From Enterobacteriaceae bacterium RIT693 (GTDB lineage: Bacteria > Pseudomonadota > Gammaproteobacteria > Enterobacterales > Enterobacteriaceae), in the NCBI GenBank assembly GCA_009668225.1, contig WJYK01000005.1, positions 62,001-126,000 on the forward strand: a DNA stretch of 64,000 bases, written 5' to 3'. Made by a program: the position numbers and the translations under genes. This document shows positions 1 through 8,036 of the stretch, piece after piece (positions within the stretch are counted from its first letter, which is position 1; each line of letters starts with the position of its first letter). The notes beneath the pieces were generated by a model that saw only the letters and a program-made list of their open reading frames with translations, did not search any database and was not told where the DNA came from.

Positions 1-167
1 TGCAAAAAGAGATCGACTACGCCATTGCGCTGCTTGAGCACAACGGCGATTCCCGCGCGGAAAGCCGCCGTGGGGCATTTGAAACCTGCCCGGACTGTAA
101 GCGCCAGCAAAGCCTGGTGTCGTCCGACCGGATCGACTTTAGCCGTCAGATGAGAGAGGCCAGCTAA
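1..167 (+). CDS. hycF: HycF, formate hydrogenlyase iron-sulfur subunit (3' end only)
   Basis: Reading in the frame that ends at TAA 165-167 gives 54 residues beginning [18 protein letters not shown] and ending in REAS. This matches the C-terminus of E. coli HycF as remembered. HycF is the polyferredoxin-like subunit that passes electrons within the formate hydrogenlyase complex at the inner face of the cytoplasmic membrane. Its 4Fe-4S cluster motifs lie upstream of the window; only a late Cys-x-x-Cys pair (CPDC) is visible. The stop codon overlaps the hycG start as TAATG, so the genes are translationally coupled. The assignment also rests on the hycG-hycH-hycI genes that follow. Confidence 0.9.
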   Translation, partial: QKEIDYAIALLEHNGDSRAESRRGAFETCPDCKRQQSLVSSDRIDFSRQMREAS

Positions 168-931
168 TGAGTAACCTACTGGGGCCGCGCGACCACAACG
201 GCATTCCGGTGCCGATGACGGTGGACGAATCTATCGCCAGCATGAAGGCGTCGCTGCTGAAAAACATCAAACGCTCCGCCTACGTTTACCGCGTGGACTG
301 TGGGGGCTGTAACGGCTGTGAAATCGAGATTTTCGCTACGCTTTCACCGCTGTTCGACGCAGAACGCTTTGGCATTAAAGTTGTTCCGTCCCCCCGCCAT
401 GCCGATATTTTGCTGTTTACCGGCGCGGTAACCCGCGCGATGCGCTCTCCGGCACTGCGTGCCTGGGAATCGGCTCCCGATCCTAAAATCTGCATCTCTT
501 ACGGTGCCTGCGGCAATAGCGGCGGGATTTTCCACGATCTTTACTGCGTCTGGGGCGGTACCGACAAAATCGTGCCGGTCGACGTTTACATCCCCGGCTG
601 CCCGCCAACGCCTGCCGCCACGCTGTACGGCTTCGCGATGGCGCTTGGCCTGCTGGAACAAAAGATCCACGCCCGTCCGGCAAGCGAGCTGGACGTAGAA
701 CCGGCAAAAATCCTGCATCCGGATATGGTGCAGCCGCTGCGCGTGCGCATTGACCGCGCCGCTCGTCGCCTGGCGGGCTACCGCTATGGACGCCAGATCG
801 CCGACAGCTACATGACTAACCTGACGGCGGGAAGCGACGCCGTTCAGCAGTGGCTGAGCGCGGAAAACGATCCGCGCCTGACGGAAATCGTCACTAATCT
901 TGAGCATCTGGTCCATCAGGAGCGCGTGTAA
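167..931 (+). CDS. hycG: HycG, formate hydrogenlyase hydrogenase-3 small subunit
   Basis: 254 residues, against 255 in E. coli HycG. This is the small subunit of [NiFe] hydrogenase 3 and is homologous to the NuoB/PSST subunit of complex I. It carries the proximal 4Fe-4S cluster that links the HycE active site to the electron chain. The cluster motif is visible near residues 45-51 (DCGGCNGC). Further conserved cysteines are in YGACGNSGG (about residues 113-121) and PGCPPTP (about 144-150). The start ATG overlaps the hycF stop (TAATG), and the stop overlaps the hycH start in the same way. It belongs to one tightly packed operon and has no promoter of its own. Confidence 0.96.
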   Translation: MSNLLGPRDHNGIPVPMTVDESIASMKASLLKNIKRSAYVYRVDCGGCNGCEIEIFATLSPLFDAERFGIKVVPSPRHADILLFTGAVTRAMRSPALRAWESAPDPKICISYGACGNSGGIFHDLYCVWGGTDKIVPVDVYIPGCPPTPAATLYGFAMALGLLEQKIHARPASELDVEPAKILHPDMVQPLRVRIDRAARRLAGYRYGRQIADSYMTNLTAGSDAVQQWLSAENDPRLTEIVTNLEHLVHQERV

Positions 932-1341
932 TGAGCGAGTCGGTGGTGTTCTGTCAGCTCAGCCGCAAGTTTGTCGACGAAAACGACAATACCCCGGCTG
1001 ACGCCCAGCAGGTGGTCTACTACAGCCTGGCGATTGGCCACCATCTGGGGGTGATCGACTGCCTGAAAGAGAGCCTGGTTTGCCCGCTTGAAGCTTATCA
1101 GGCGTGGATAGCTACGCTTGAGGCCGACGGCGAGGCCCGGCGCAAAATGAACGGCGTGCCGCGCTACGGTGAAATCGTTATCGACCAGAACCACGTGGTG
1201 ATGCTGGCCCGCGCGTTTGATGCGGCAAAGCCAACACAAACGGCTGAACAGCAGGGCTGGAGCCAGGCGCTGCTCGATATGCTTCAGGCCATTCAACAGG
1301 AACCCGCCATCTACCTGATGGTAAGGAGACGCTATGACTAA
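931..1341 (+). CDS. hycH: HycH, formate hydrogenlyase maturation protein
   Basis: 136 residues, the usual length for HycH. The E. coli protein is needed for assembly of hydrogenase 3, apparently at the stage of large-subunit (HycE) processing, but is not part of the final complex. The sequence starts [18 protein letters not shown] and shows no metal-binding motif, signal peptide or membrane segment. It is fused by a TAATG overlap to hycG and overlaps hycI by 8 bases, so stoichiometry is probably set by coupling. Identification rests on sequence resemblance and on its fixed place between hycG and hycI. Confidence 0.93.
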   Translation: MSESVVFCQLSRKFVDENDNTPADAQQVVYYSLAIGHHLGVIDCLKESLVCPLEAYQAWIATLEADGEARRKMNGVPRYGEIVIDQNHVVMLARAFDAAKPTQTAEQQGWSQALLDMLQAIQQEPAIYLMVRRRYD

Positions 1342-1813
1342 GGTGCTGCTTTGCGTAGGCAATAGCATGATGGGTGACGACGGCGCAGGCCCGCTGCTGG
1401 CCGAAAAATGCCAGGCCTCCCCGCAGGGCGACTGGGTCGTTATCGACGGCGGCAGCGCGCCTGAAAACGACGTCGTCGCTATCCGCGAGCTGCACCCGGA
1501 ACTGCTGCTGATTGTGGATGCCACCGACATGATGCTCAATCCCGGCGAGATTCGCGTCATCGACCCGGACGACATCGCCGAGATGTTTATGATGACCACC
1601 CATAACATGCCGCTCAACTATCTTATCGATCAGCTTAAAGAAGATGTCGGTGAAGTGGTGTTCCTCGGTATTCAGCCGGATATCGTCGGCTTTTACTACC
1701 CGATGACGGAGGTGGTAAAAGCGGCGGTGGAGCAGGTTTACCAGCGGCTGGCGACGTGGTCCGGTTACGGTGGGTATGCCCAGTTGACGGCGGAAGAAAC
1801 AGAAGGCCTGTAA
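1334..1813 (+). CDS. hycI: HycI, hydrogenase 3 maturation endopeptidase
   Basis: 159 residues (E. coli 156). HycI is the protease that removes the C-terminal extension of HycE once nickel has been inserted. The family signature is visible at the N-terminus: GNSMMGDDGAGP (about residues 9-20), whose Asp is a nickel ligand. A second acidic segment, VDATDMM (about residues 60-66), and a His in TTHNMPL (about residues 87-93) are where the other metal ligands of this family lie. The start ATG is inside the end of hycH with an AAGGAG Shine-Dalgarno just upstream. It is the last gene of the hyc operon here; the next gene, hydN, lies about 145 bases on behind its own control region. Confidence 0.95.
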   Translation: MTKVLLCVGNSMMGDDGAGPLLAEKCQASPQGDWVVIDGGSAPENDVVAIRELHPELLLIVDATDMMLNPGEIRVIDPDDIAEMFMMTTHNMPLNYLIDQLKEDVGEVVFLGIQPDIVGFYYPMTEVVKAAVEQVYQRLATWSGYGGYAQLTAEETEGL

Positions 1814-1815
1814 GT

Positions 1816-1848
1816 CACTAATGACATCGTCATTAGTGTCGATGTCAT
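1816..1848 (+). promoter_or_regulatory. Two overlapping perfect inverted repeats upstream of hydN
   Basis: Immediately after hycI there are two interleaved perfect inverted repeats. CACTAATGAC (1816-1825) pairs with GTCATTAGTG (1829-1838) across a 3-base loop. ATGACATCG (1821-1829) pairs with CGATGTCAT (1840-1848) across 10 bases. They share bases, so the two hairpins exclude each other. The site ends about 55 bases upstream of the -24 element of a possible sigma-54 promoter. That is a plausible place for an enhancer-binding regulator such as FhlA, or it may be a weak terminator for hyc followed by a T-rich stretch. The inverted repeats are seen; the role is inferred. Confidence 0.5.
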
Positions 1849-1902
1849 CTTCTTTTATTGATTCTTTCAATTCAATGCATTGAAATTATTGGTTTTTAAT
1901 TT

Positions 1903-1919
1903 TTGGCACGGTTTGTGAA
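1903..1919 (+). promoter_or_regulatory. Possible sigma-54 (RpoN) promoter of hydN-fdhF
   Basis: TTGGCACG at 1903-1910 is a perfect -24 element, and GTGAA at the correct spacing stands in for the -12 TTGCA; its conserved G is kept but the following C is an A. E. coli hydN-hypF is transcribed from a sigma-54 promoter with FhlA as activator. A 14-base palindrome, TTCAATGCATTGAA (1871-1884), lies just upstream. The imperfect -12 element is the main doubt. Confidence 0.45.
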
Positions 1920-1958
1920 TAAGCCTTCGCGATAACACACTTATTGCAGGAGTTTATG

Positions 1959-2504
1959 ATGAACCGCTTCATCATTACCGATTCGAGCAAATGCATCGGC
2001 TGCCGGACTTGCGAGGTGGCCTGCGTTGTCTCCCACCAGGAGAGCCAGGACTGCTCGGCGCTGACCCCACACACTTTCTTACCGCGCATTCACGTCATTA
2101 AAGGCGTGAACGTCTCTACGGCCACCATGTGCCGCCAGTGCGAGGACGCGCCCTGCGCGAACGTCTGCCCTAACGGTGCCATTAGTAGAGACAAAGGCTT
2201 TGTCCATGTGATGCAGGAACGCTGTATTGGTTGCAAAACCTGCGTCGTCGCCTGCCCTTATGGCGCGATGGAGGTCGTCGTGCGCCCGGTTATTCGTAAC
2301 AGCGGTGCCGGGCTGAACGTGATGGCGGAAAAAGCCGAGGCCAACAAATGTGACCTCTGCTACCACCGCGAGGCCGGACCGGCCTGTCTGGAAGCCTGCC
2401 CGACCAACGCCATTCTGTGCGTTGATCGCAACCGGCTGGAACAAATGAGCGCGGAAAAACGCCGCCGTGCCGCGTTAGATGCCCCTGCGGCTCTGACGTT
2501 CTAA
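1959..2504 (+). CDS. hydN: HydN, 4Fe-4S electron-transfer protein of formate dehydrogenase H
   Basis: 181 residues from the ATG at 1959, which gives MNRFIITDSSKCIGCRTC as in E. coli HydN (175 residues). AGGAG at 1948-1952 is 6 bases from this ATG; the in-frame ATG at 1956 is only 3 bases away and less likely. HydN is a small ferredoxin thought to carry electrons for FdhH. Four ferredoxin-type cysteine clusters are visible: CIGCRTCEVAC, CRQCEDAPCANVC, CIGCKTCVVAC and CDLC...CLEAC. It is followed 37 bases on by fdhF and is probably co-transcribed with it. Confidence 0.95.
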   Translation: MNRFIITDSSKCIGCRTCEVACVVSHQESQDCSALTPHTFLPRIHVIKGVNVSTATMCRQCEDAPCANVCPNGAISRDKGFVHVMQERCIGCKTCVVACPYGAMEVVVRPVIRNSGAGLNVMAEKAEANKCDLCYHREAGPACLEACPTNAILCVDRNRLEQMSAEKRRRAALDAPAALTF

Positions 2505-2541
2505 TCCCTTTGAATTTCAACTTTTAACAGGTCTGTTACTG

Positions 2542-4692
2542 ATGAAAAAAATTACCAGCGTCTGCCCTTACTGTGGCGCGGGCTGCAAACTGAAACTGGT
2601 CGTTGAGAACAATAAAATACTTCGCGCCGAAGCGGCCGAGGGCGTGACTAACCAAAACGAACTCTGCCTGAAAGGCTACTACGGCTGGGATTTTCTTAAC
2701 GACACCAGGCTGCTGACCCCTCGTCTTACGCAGCCGATGATCCGCTACAAGAAGGGCGGCAAGCTGCAGCCGGTCAGCTGGGAAGAGGCGATTAGCTATA
2801 CCGCTAAGCGCCTGAAGGCGATTAAAGAGCAGTTCGGCCCGCGCGCCATTATGACCACCGGTTCCTCACGTGGAACCGGGAACGAAACCAACTTCGTGAT
2901 GCAGAAATTTGCTCGTGCGGTGTTGAATACCAACAACGTCGACTGCTGCGCTCGCGTGTGCCACGGCCCTTCCGTTGCCGGGCTGCAGGCGACGCTGGGT
3001 AATGGGGCGATGAGCAACTCCATCGGCGATATCGAAAACTCCAAATGCCTGCTGGTGGTGGGCTATAACTGCGCCGACTCCCATCCTATCGTGGCGCGCC
3101 GGGTGATTAAGGCCAAAAGCAACGGCGCCAAAATTATCGTCTGCGACCCGCGTCGCATCGAAACCGCCCGCATTGCCGACCAGCATCTGCAAATTAAAAA
3201 CGGCTGCAATATGGCGCTGGTGAACGCCTTTGGCTACGTGCTGCTGGAAGAGCAGCTGTACGACAAAGAGTACGTCGCCAAATATGCCGAAGGGCTGGAT
3301 GCCTACCGTGAAACCGTGAAGGACTATGCGCCGGAGGACGTCGAGCATCTAACCGGCGTTCCGGCTCAGCAGGTTCGCCAGGCGATGCGCACCTTCGCCG
3401 CGGCACCTTCTGCCACCATCATGTGGGGCATGGGCGTGACCCAGTTTGGCCAGGCCGTAGACGTGGTAAAAGGGCTGTCCAGCCTGGCGCTGCTGACTGG
3501 AAACCTTGGGCGTGAAAACGTCGGCGTTGGCCCGGTGCGCGGGCAGAACAACGTGCAGGGTGCCTGCGATATGGGCGTGCTGCCTAATCAGTTCCCCGGT
3601 TACCAGGATGTGGTTGATCCCGAGGTTCGCGCGAAGTTCGCTAAAGCCTGGGGTATCGATCCGGCGGTAATGGATGACAACGTTGGCGTGCGTATTACCG
3701 AAGTGCCGCACCTGGCGATAGAGGGCAAGGTTAAAGCCTATTACATCATGGGCGAAGATCCGCTCCAGACCGAAGCGGACTTGGGGCTGGTGCGCAAAGG
3801 GTTTGAGGCGCTCGACTTTGTGGTGGTGCAGGATATCTTCATGACCAAAACCGCCGAGGTGGCGGATGTACTGCTGCCGGCGACTTCCTGGGGCGAGCAC
3901 GGCGGCGTCTTTACCTGCGCCGATCGCGGCTTCCAGCGTTTTGAGAAAGCCATTGAACCGAAGTACAACGTGAAGCGCGACTGGGAAATCATCAGCCTGC
4001 TTTCGACGGCGATGGGCTACCCGATGCACTACGAAAACAACCAGCAAATTTGGGATGAGCTGCGCGAGCTGTGCCCGCTGTTTTATGGCGTGACCTACGA
4101 AAAAATGGGCGATATGGGGCACGTGCAGTGGCCTTGCCCGACGCTCGACCACCCCGGCACGCCTTATCTCTACAAAGAGAGCAAATTCGACACGCCGAGC
4201 GGCAAAGGCCAGCTGTTTGCCGCCGCATGGCGTGCGCCAGCCGAAGTTCCCGACGACAGCTACCCGCTGGTGCTCTGCACCGTGCGTGAAGTCGGGCATT
4301 ACTCCTGCCGCTCGATGACCGGCAACTGTGCTGCGCTGCAAACCCTCGCCGATGAACCCGGCTTTATGCAAATCAACCCGCTGGATGCCGAAGCGCTGGG
4401 CATCAAAGACCGGCAGCTGGTCTGGGTGAGTTCGCGTCGCGGCAAGGTTATCAGTCGTGCTGACGTGAGCGAGCGCATCAACAAAGGCTCCGTCTACATG
4501 ACCTATCAGTGGTGGATTGGCGCCTGTAACGAACTGACGCAGGACAACCTTGACCCGATCTCCAAAACGCCGGAAACCAAGTATTGCGCGGTAAACGTCA
4601 GCGCGATTGAGGACCAGGCGTGGGCCGAGAACTATGCGCAAACGACCTACAACAGCATGAAAGCGCGGCTGCGCGAGGCGGTGGACGCGTGA
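2542..4692 (+). CDS. fdhF: Formate dehydrogenase H, cysteine form
   Basis: 716 residues, the molybdopterin enzyme that oxidises formate to CO2 and feeds the formate hydrogenlyase complex. The N-terminal 4Fe-4S cluster cysteines are C8, C11, C15 and C42. The active-site segment reads CCARVCHGPSVAG, so residue 140 (TGC at 2959-2961) is cysteine, where E. coli FdhH has UGA-encoded selenocysteine; the neighbouring H141 is kept. The reading frame is therefore continuous, with no need for selenocysteine insertion. The rest, including GMGVTQF, VRGQNNVQGACDMG, STVREVGHY-like CTVREVGHYSCRSMTGN and the C-terminal pterin-binding region, follows E. coli FdhF closely. Its Shine-Dalgarno is weak, fitting coupling to hydN. 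A cysteine enzyme of this family would be expected to be slower, but activity cannot be read from sequence. Confidence 0.95.
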   Translation: MKKITSVCPYCGAGCKLKLVVENNKILRAEAAEGVTNQNELCLKGYYGWDFLNDTRLLTPRLTQPMIRYKKGGKLQPVSWEEAISYTAKRLKAIKEQFGPRAIMTTGSSRGTGNETNFVMQKFARAVLNTNNVDCCARVCHGPSVAGLQATLGNGAMSNSIGDIENSKCLLVVGYNCADSHPIVARRVIKAKSNGAKIIVCDPRRIETARIADQHLQIKNGCNMALVNAFGYVLLEEQLYDKEYVAKYAEGLDAYRETVKDYAPEDVEHLTGVPAQQVRQAMRTFAAAPSATIMWGMGVTQFGQAVDVVKGLSSLALLTGNLGRENVGVGPVRGQNNVQGACDMGVLPNQFPGYQDVVDPEVRAKFAKAWGIDPAVMDDNVGVRITEVPHLAIEGKVKAYYIMGEDPLQTEADLGLVRKGFEALDFVVVQDIFMTKTAEVADVLLPATSWGEHGGVFTCADRGFQRFEKAIEPKYNVKRDWEIISLLSTAMGYPMHYENNQQIWDELRELCPLFYGVTYEKMGDMGHVQWPCPTLDHPGTPYLYKESKFDTPSGKGQLFAAAWRAPAEVPDDSYPLVLCTVREVGHYSCRSMTGNCAALQTLADEPGFMQINPLDAEALGIKDRQLVWVSSRRGKVISRADVSERINKGSVYMTYQWWIGACNELTQDNLDPISKTPETKYCAVNVSAIEDQAWAENYAQTTYNSMKARLREAVDA

Positions 4693-4709
4693 ACCTCAAC
4701 GCGATCTGT

Positions 4710-4745
4710 CCCCTCGCCCCTCAAGGGAGAGGTTAGGGTGAGGGG
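4710..4745 (+). repeat. Dispersed GGGAGAGG palindromic repeat, copy 1
   Basis: CCCCTCGCCCCTCAAGGGAG followed by AGGTTAGGGTGAGGGG. It has the same plan as the copy at 15888-15922 (CCCTCTCCCTTTTAGGGAGAGGG, then CCAGGGTGAGGG), with an imperfect stem, and it shares the stem with the shorter copy at 41687-41710. The element fills the gap between fdhF and hypF and supplies both the Shine-Dalgarno-like GGGAGAGG and the GTG start of hypF. Confidence 0.7.
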
Positions 4746-6996
4746 AACCGAACTGCGCATTCGCGGCAAAGTGCAGGGCGTTGGCTTCCGCCCCTTTGTC
4801 TGGCAAATCGCTCAGCGGCTGAAGCTGGTGGGCGATGTCTGCAACGACGGCGAAGGCGTTGTGGTTCGCCTGGCGACCAGCCCGGAAGCGTTTCTGGCCG
4901 CGCTTTACGCACATTGCCCGCCGCTGGCTCGCATCGACAGCGTAGAACAGCAGCCGATGTCCTGGGACGTTTTGCCCGCGGACTTCAGCATTCGCCACAG
5001 CGGCAGCGGCGCGATGGACACCCAAATCGTGCCGGATGCCGCCACCTGCCCCGACTGCCTGCGCGAGCTTAACGACCCTGCCGACCGCAGATATCGCTAC
5101 CCGTTTATCAACTGTACCCACTGTGGGCCGCGCTTCACCATCATCCGGGCGATGCCTTATGACCGCCCGTCCACGGTGATGGCGGCGTTTCCGCTTTGCG
5201 CCGCCTGCGATGAAGAGTACCGCAACCCGATGGACAGGCGTTTTCACGCGCAGCCTGTCGCCTGCCCGGACTGTGGGCCGCAGATCTTCTGGCAGCAAGG
5301 AGAGCAACGGCTCGACGGCGAGCTGGTGCTTAAGCAGGCCGTCGCGGCGCTGCGTGAGGGTAAAATCGTAGCGGTGAAAGGCCTTGGCGGTTTTCACCTT
5401 GCCGTGGATGCCGGTAATTATGCCGCCGTTGAACGCCTGAGGGCGCGTAAGCAGCGGCCTGCAAAACCACTTGCGGTGATGATAGCGACAGCCGAAGGGC
5501 TGCCCGAGCAGGAGGTGGCGCAGCTTTCAACCCCCGCTGCGCCGGTGGTGCTGGTGGCAAGCGGCTGCCTGCCCGGGCTGAGCGCTGCCGTGGCGCCGGG
5601 ACGGAATGAAATCGGCGTGATGCTGCCCGCCAATCCCCTCCAGCACCTGCTGGCGCAGGACTTCGGTGGCCCGCTGGTGATGACTTCCGGGAACCTGAAC
5701 GGCAGACCGCCTGCCATAGATAATGCTCAGGCTCTTCAGGATCTTGAGGCTATTGCCGACGGATTTTTACTGCATAACCGCGACATCCTCCAGCGCATGG
5801 ACGACTCCGTTGTCCGCGCCAGCGGCGAAATGCTGCGCCGCGCCAGGGGCTTTGTACCGGATGCACTTCCATTGCCTGCGGGTTTTAAAGACCTGCCGCC
5901 GATTCTGGCGTTGGGAGGCGATCTTAAAAATACCTTCTGCCTGGTTCGCGGCGGGCAGGCGGTGCTGAGCCAGCACCTTGGCGATCTGACTCAGGAAGGC
6001 GTGGAGGCTCAATGGCAGCGTTCGCTGGCGCTGATGGGCGAGATCTACGGCTTTACAGCTGAACATGTCGCGCTCGACGCTCACCCCGGATACCACAGCT
6101 CGCAGCTGGGGCGTGACATGGCGCTGCCGGTCACCGAAGTGCTGCATCACCACGCCCACGCGGCGGCCTGCCTGGCCGAACACGGCTGGCCGCTGAACGG
6201 CGGCAAGGTGATTGCCCTTGCGCTGGACGGCATTGGTTATGGTGAGGACGGCAAGCTTTGGGGTGGGGAATGCCTGCTGGTGAACTACCTGCGCAGCGTA
6301 CACCTTAGCGGGTTGCCTGCCGTGGCTCTACCGGGCGGCGATTTGGCGGCCGTGCAGCCGTGGCGCAACCTGCTGGCGCAGTGCGAGGCGTTTGTACCCG
6401 GCTGGCAGTGCTATCCCGAAACGAAAGCTGTCAGGGCGCAAAACTGGCAGCCGCTGGCAAAAGCCGTTGCGCGGCGGGTTAACGCTCCGTTGGCCTCCTC
6501 CTGCGGGCGACTGTTTGACGCGGTTGCCGCCGCGCTTAACTGCGCGCCCTGGCAACAAAGCTATGAGGGTGAAGCCGCCTGCCGCCTTGAAGCCCTGGCG
6601 CTGGACGCTGGCCCCTGCTCACATCCTGTCACGCTGCCGTTGGTGAACGGTCATCTCGATCTCGCGGCGTTCTGGCGGCAGTGGTTTGGCTGGCAGAGCG
6701 AGGCCGGCGCGCGGGCCTGGGCGTTCCACGATGCGCTGGCGAAAGGCCTTGCTGAGCTGGTTCGCCATCATGCGTTGCTGACCGGTGTGACCACCGTGGC
6801 CTGCTGTGGCGGCGTACTGCACAACCGCCTGCTGCGTGAGCGCCTCGCGTTCTACCTCTCCGATTTTAAAACTCTCTTCCCGATGCGGCTTCCGGCCGGC
6901 GACGGGGCACTTTCCCTGGGGCAGGCAGTGGTTGCCGCTGCCCGCTATTTGAATCACCACAAGGATAAAAAAGATGTTAATGCGTGTTCTTCGTGA
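4738..6996 (+). CDS. hypF: HypF, carbamoyltransferase for hydrogenase cyanide ligands
   Basis: 752 residues, the normal size for HypF. It uses carbamoyl phosphate and ATP to make the thiocarboxamide on HypE that becomes the CN ligands of the [NiFe] centre. Domains in order: acylphosphatase-like (about 1-90, with [11 protein letters not shown]); zinc-finger pairs ([22 protein letters not shown], about 105-185); a YrdC-like domain (about 195-370); and a Kae1-like C-terminal domain with the HHHAHAAA motif (about 470-477). The GTG start at 4738 lies inside a repeat element, with GGGAGAGG 5' of it. The 5' end encodes [11 protein letters not shown], shorter than the E. coli N-terminus. It overlaps the nickel permease gene by 23 bases. 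Confidence 0.95.
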   Translation: MRGTELRIRGKVQGVGFRPFVWQIAQRLKLVGDVCNDGEGVVVRLATSPEAFLAALYAHCPPLARIDSVEQQPMSWDVLPADFSIRHSGSGAMDTQIVPDAATCPDCLRELNDPADRRYRYPFINCTHCGPRFTIIRAMPYDRPSTVMAAFPLCAACDEEYRNPMDRRFHAQPVACPDCGPQIFWQQGEQRLDGELVLKQAVAALREGKIVAVKGLGGFHLAVDAGNYAAVERLRARKQRPAKPLAVMIATAEGLPEQEVAQLSTPAAPVVLVASGCLPGLSAAVAPGRNEIGVMLPANPLQHLLAQDFGGPLVMTSGNLNGRPPAIDNAQALQDLEAIADGFLLHNRDILQRMDDSVVRASGEMLRRARGFVPDALPLPAGFKDLPPILALGGDLKNTFCLVRGGQAVLSQHLGDLTQEGVEAQWQRSLALMGEIYGFTAEHVALDAHPGYHSSQLGRDMALPVTEVLHHHAHAAACLAEHGWPLNGGKVIALALDGIGYGEDGKLWGGECLLVNYLRSVHLSGLPAVALPGGDLAAVQPWRNLLAQCEAFVPGWQCYPETKAVRAQNWQPLAKAVARRVNAPLASSCGRLFDAVAAALNCAPWQQSYEGEAACRLEALALDAGPCSHPVTLPLVNGHLDLAAFWRQWFGWQSEAGARAWAFHDALAKGLAELVRHHALLTGVTTVACCGGVLHNRLLRERLAFYLSDFKTLFPMRLPAGDGALSLGQAVVAAARYLNHHKDKKDVNACSS

Positions 6997-7996
6997 CAAC
7001 CCACGAGCCGGCCTGCTGCTGGCGGTTTTAGTGGCGGCTAACTTTGCCGCATGGGCCTGGGCGCTGGTGGCGTTTAACCACAGCTCGGCGCTGATGGCAG
7101 CAAGCCTGCTGGCCTGGTGCTATGGCCTGCGCCACGCGGTAGATGCCGACCATATTGCCGCGATTGATAACGTGACCCGCAAAATGATGCAGCAGGGAAA
7201 GCGCCCGTTTGGCGTGGGGGCCTGGTTCTCGCTGGGCCACTCAAGCATTGTTATTCTGGCCTCGGTCGCCATTGCGGCGACGGCGGCGGCTTTCCAGCAA
7301 AAAATGGACTGGTTCCATGACGTTGGCGGCGTTATCGGTACCGCCGTCTCTGCCTGCTTCCTGCTGGCAATGGCGCTGGTAAACCTCGTTATTTTGCGCG
7401 GCGTGTGGCGTAACTTCCGCCAGCTTAAGCGCGGTGAGCCGCTGTCCGCAGATGCGACGGAAATGACCGGCGGCGGTATGATGAGCTGGCTGTTTAACTC
7501 GGTTTTCCGCCTGATCGGCAAAAGCTGGCATATGTACCTGGTCGGCTTCCTGTTCGGTCTGGGCTTTGATACCGCGACCGAAATTGGCGTGTTGGGCATT
7601 TCTGCCGCCAGCGCCTCCAGCGGGATGTCGATCTGGTCGATTCTGGTGTTCCCGGCGCTGTTTGCCAGCGGCATGGCGCTGGTGGATACCCTCGACAACG
7701 TGATCATGGTTGGCGCTTACGGCTGGGCGTTTAACAAGCCGCAGCGCAAGCTCTACTACAACATGACGATTACCGGAACGTCTGTGGTGGTGGCGCTGTT
7801 TATCGGCGGCCTTGAGGCGCTGGGCCTGCTGGCGGACAAGTTCGGGCTTGAGGGCGGGATCTGGCAGTGGGTTGGCGCGCTCAACGATAACCTCGGCAAC
7901 GCCGGATTTGTCGTCGTCGGGTTGTTTATCGCCTGCTGGGGAATTTCGATGCTGAACTACCGCTGGAAAGGGTACGACGCTTTAGTGGTGAGATAA
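6974..7996 (+). CDS. NiCoT family nickel/cobalt permease (HoxN/NixA type)
   Basis: 340 residues, a polytopic inner-membrane protein with about eight hydrophobic segments. It has the family signature RHAVDADHI (H54, D59 and H60 of the HX4DH motif in the second membrane segment), plus LGHSSIV and LGFDTATE, the other conserved NiCoT motifs. It imports nickel, probably for the [NiFe] hydrogenase made by the genes upstream. The start lies within the end of hypF, so the two are coupled, and the operon ends at a strong hairpin terminator just downstream. E. coli uses the NikABCDE ABC importer for this job, so the permease is an addition relative to that species. Cobalt transport cannot be excluded. 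Confidence 0.9.
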   Translation: MLMRVLRDNPRAGLLLAVLVAANFAAWAWALVAFNHSSALMAASLLAWCYGLRHAVDADHIAAIDNVTRKMMQQGKRPFGVGAWFSLGHSSIVILASVAIAATAAAFQQKMDWFHDVGGVIGTAVSACFLLAMALVNLVILRGVWRNFRQLKRGEPLSADATEMTGGGMMSWLFNSVFRLIGKSWHMYLVGFLFGLGFDTATEIGVLGISAASASSGMSIWSILVFPALFASGMALVDTLDNVIMVGAYGWAFNKPQRKLYYNMTITGTSVVVALFIGGLEALGLLADKFGLEGGIWQWVGALNDNLGNAGFVVVGLFIACWGISMLNYRWKGYDALVVR

Positions 7997-8001
7997 AAAA
8001 A

Positions 8002-8024
8002 ACGGGGCCTTGAGCCCCGTTTTC
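8002..8024. terminator. Bidirectional terminator between the NiCoT gene and avtA
   Basis: ACGGGGC-CTTGA-GCCCCGT forms a 7 bp stem followed by TTTCT on the plus strand. It is preceded by a run of A, which gives a U-tract on the minus strand. It serves the two convergent genes. Confidence 0.85.
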
Positions 8025-8036
8025 TATTGCTACTTG

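Noticed and set aside
3349-4641. Long minus-strand open frame (430 codons) opposite fdhF
   Set aside because: It is the mirror of a strongly conserved gene, has no family resemblance, and is expected from GC-rich third positions.
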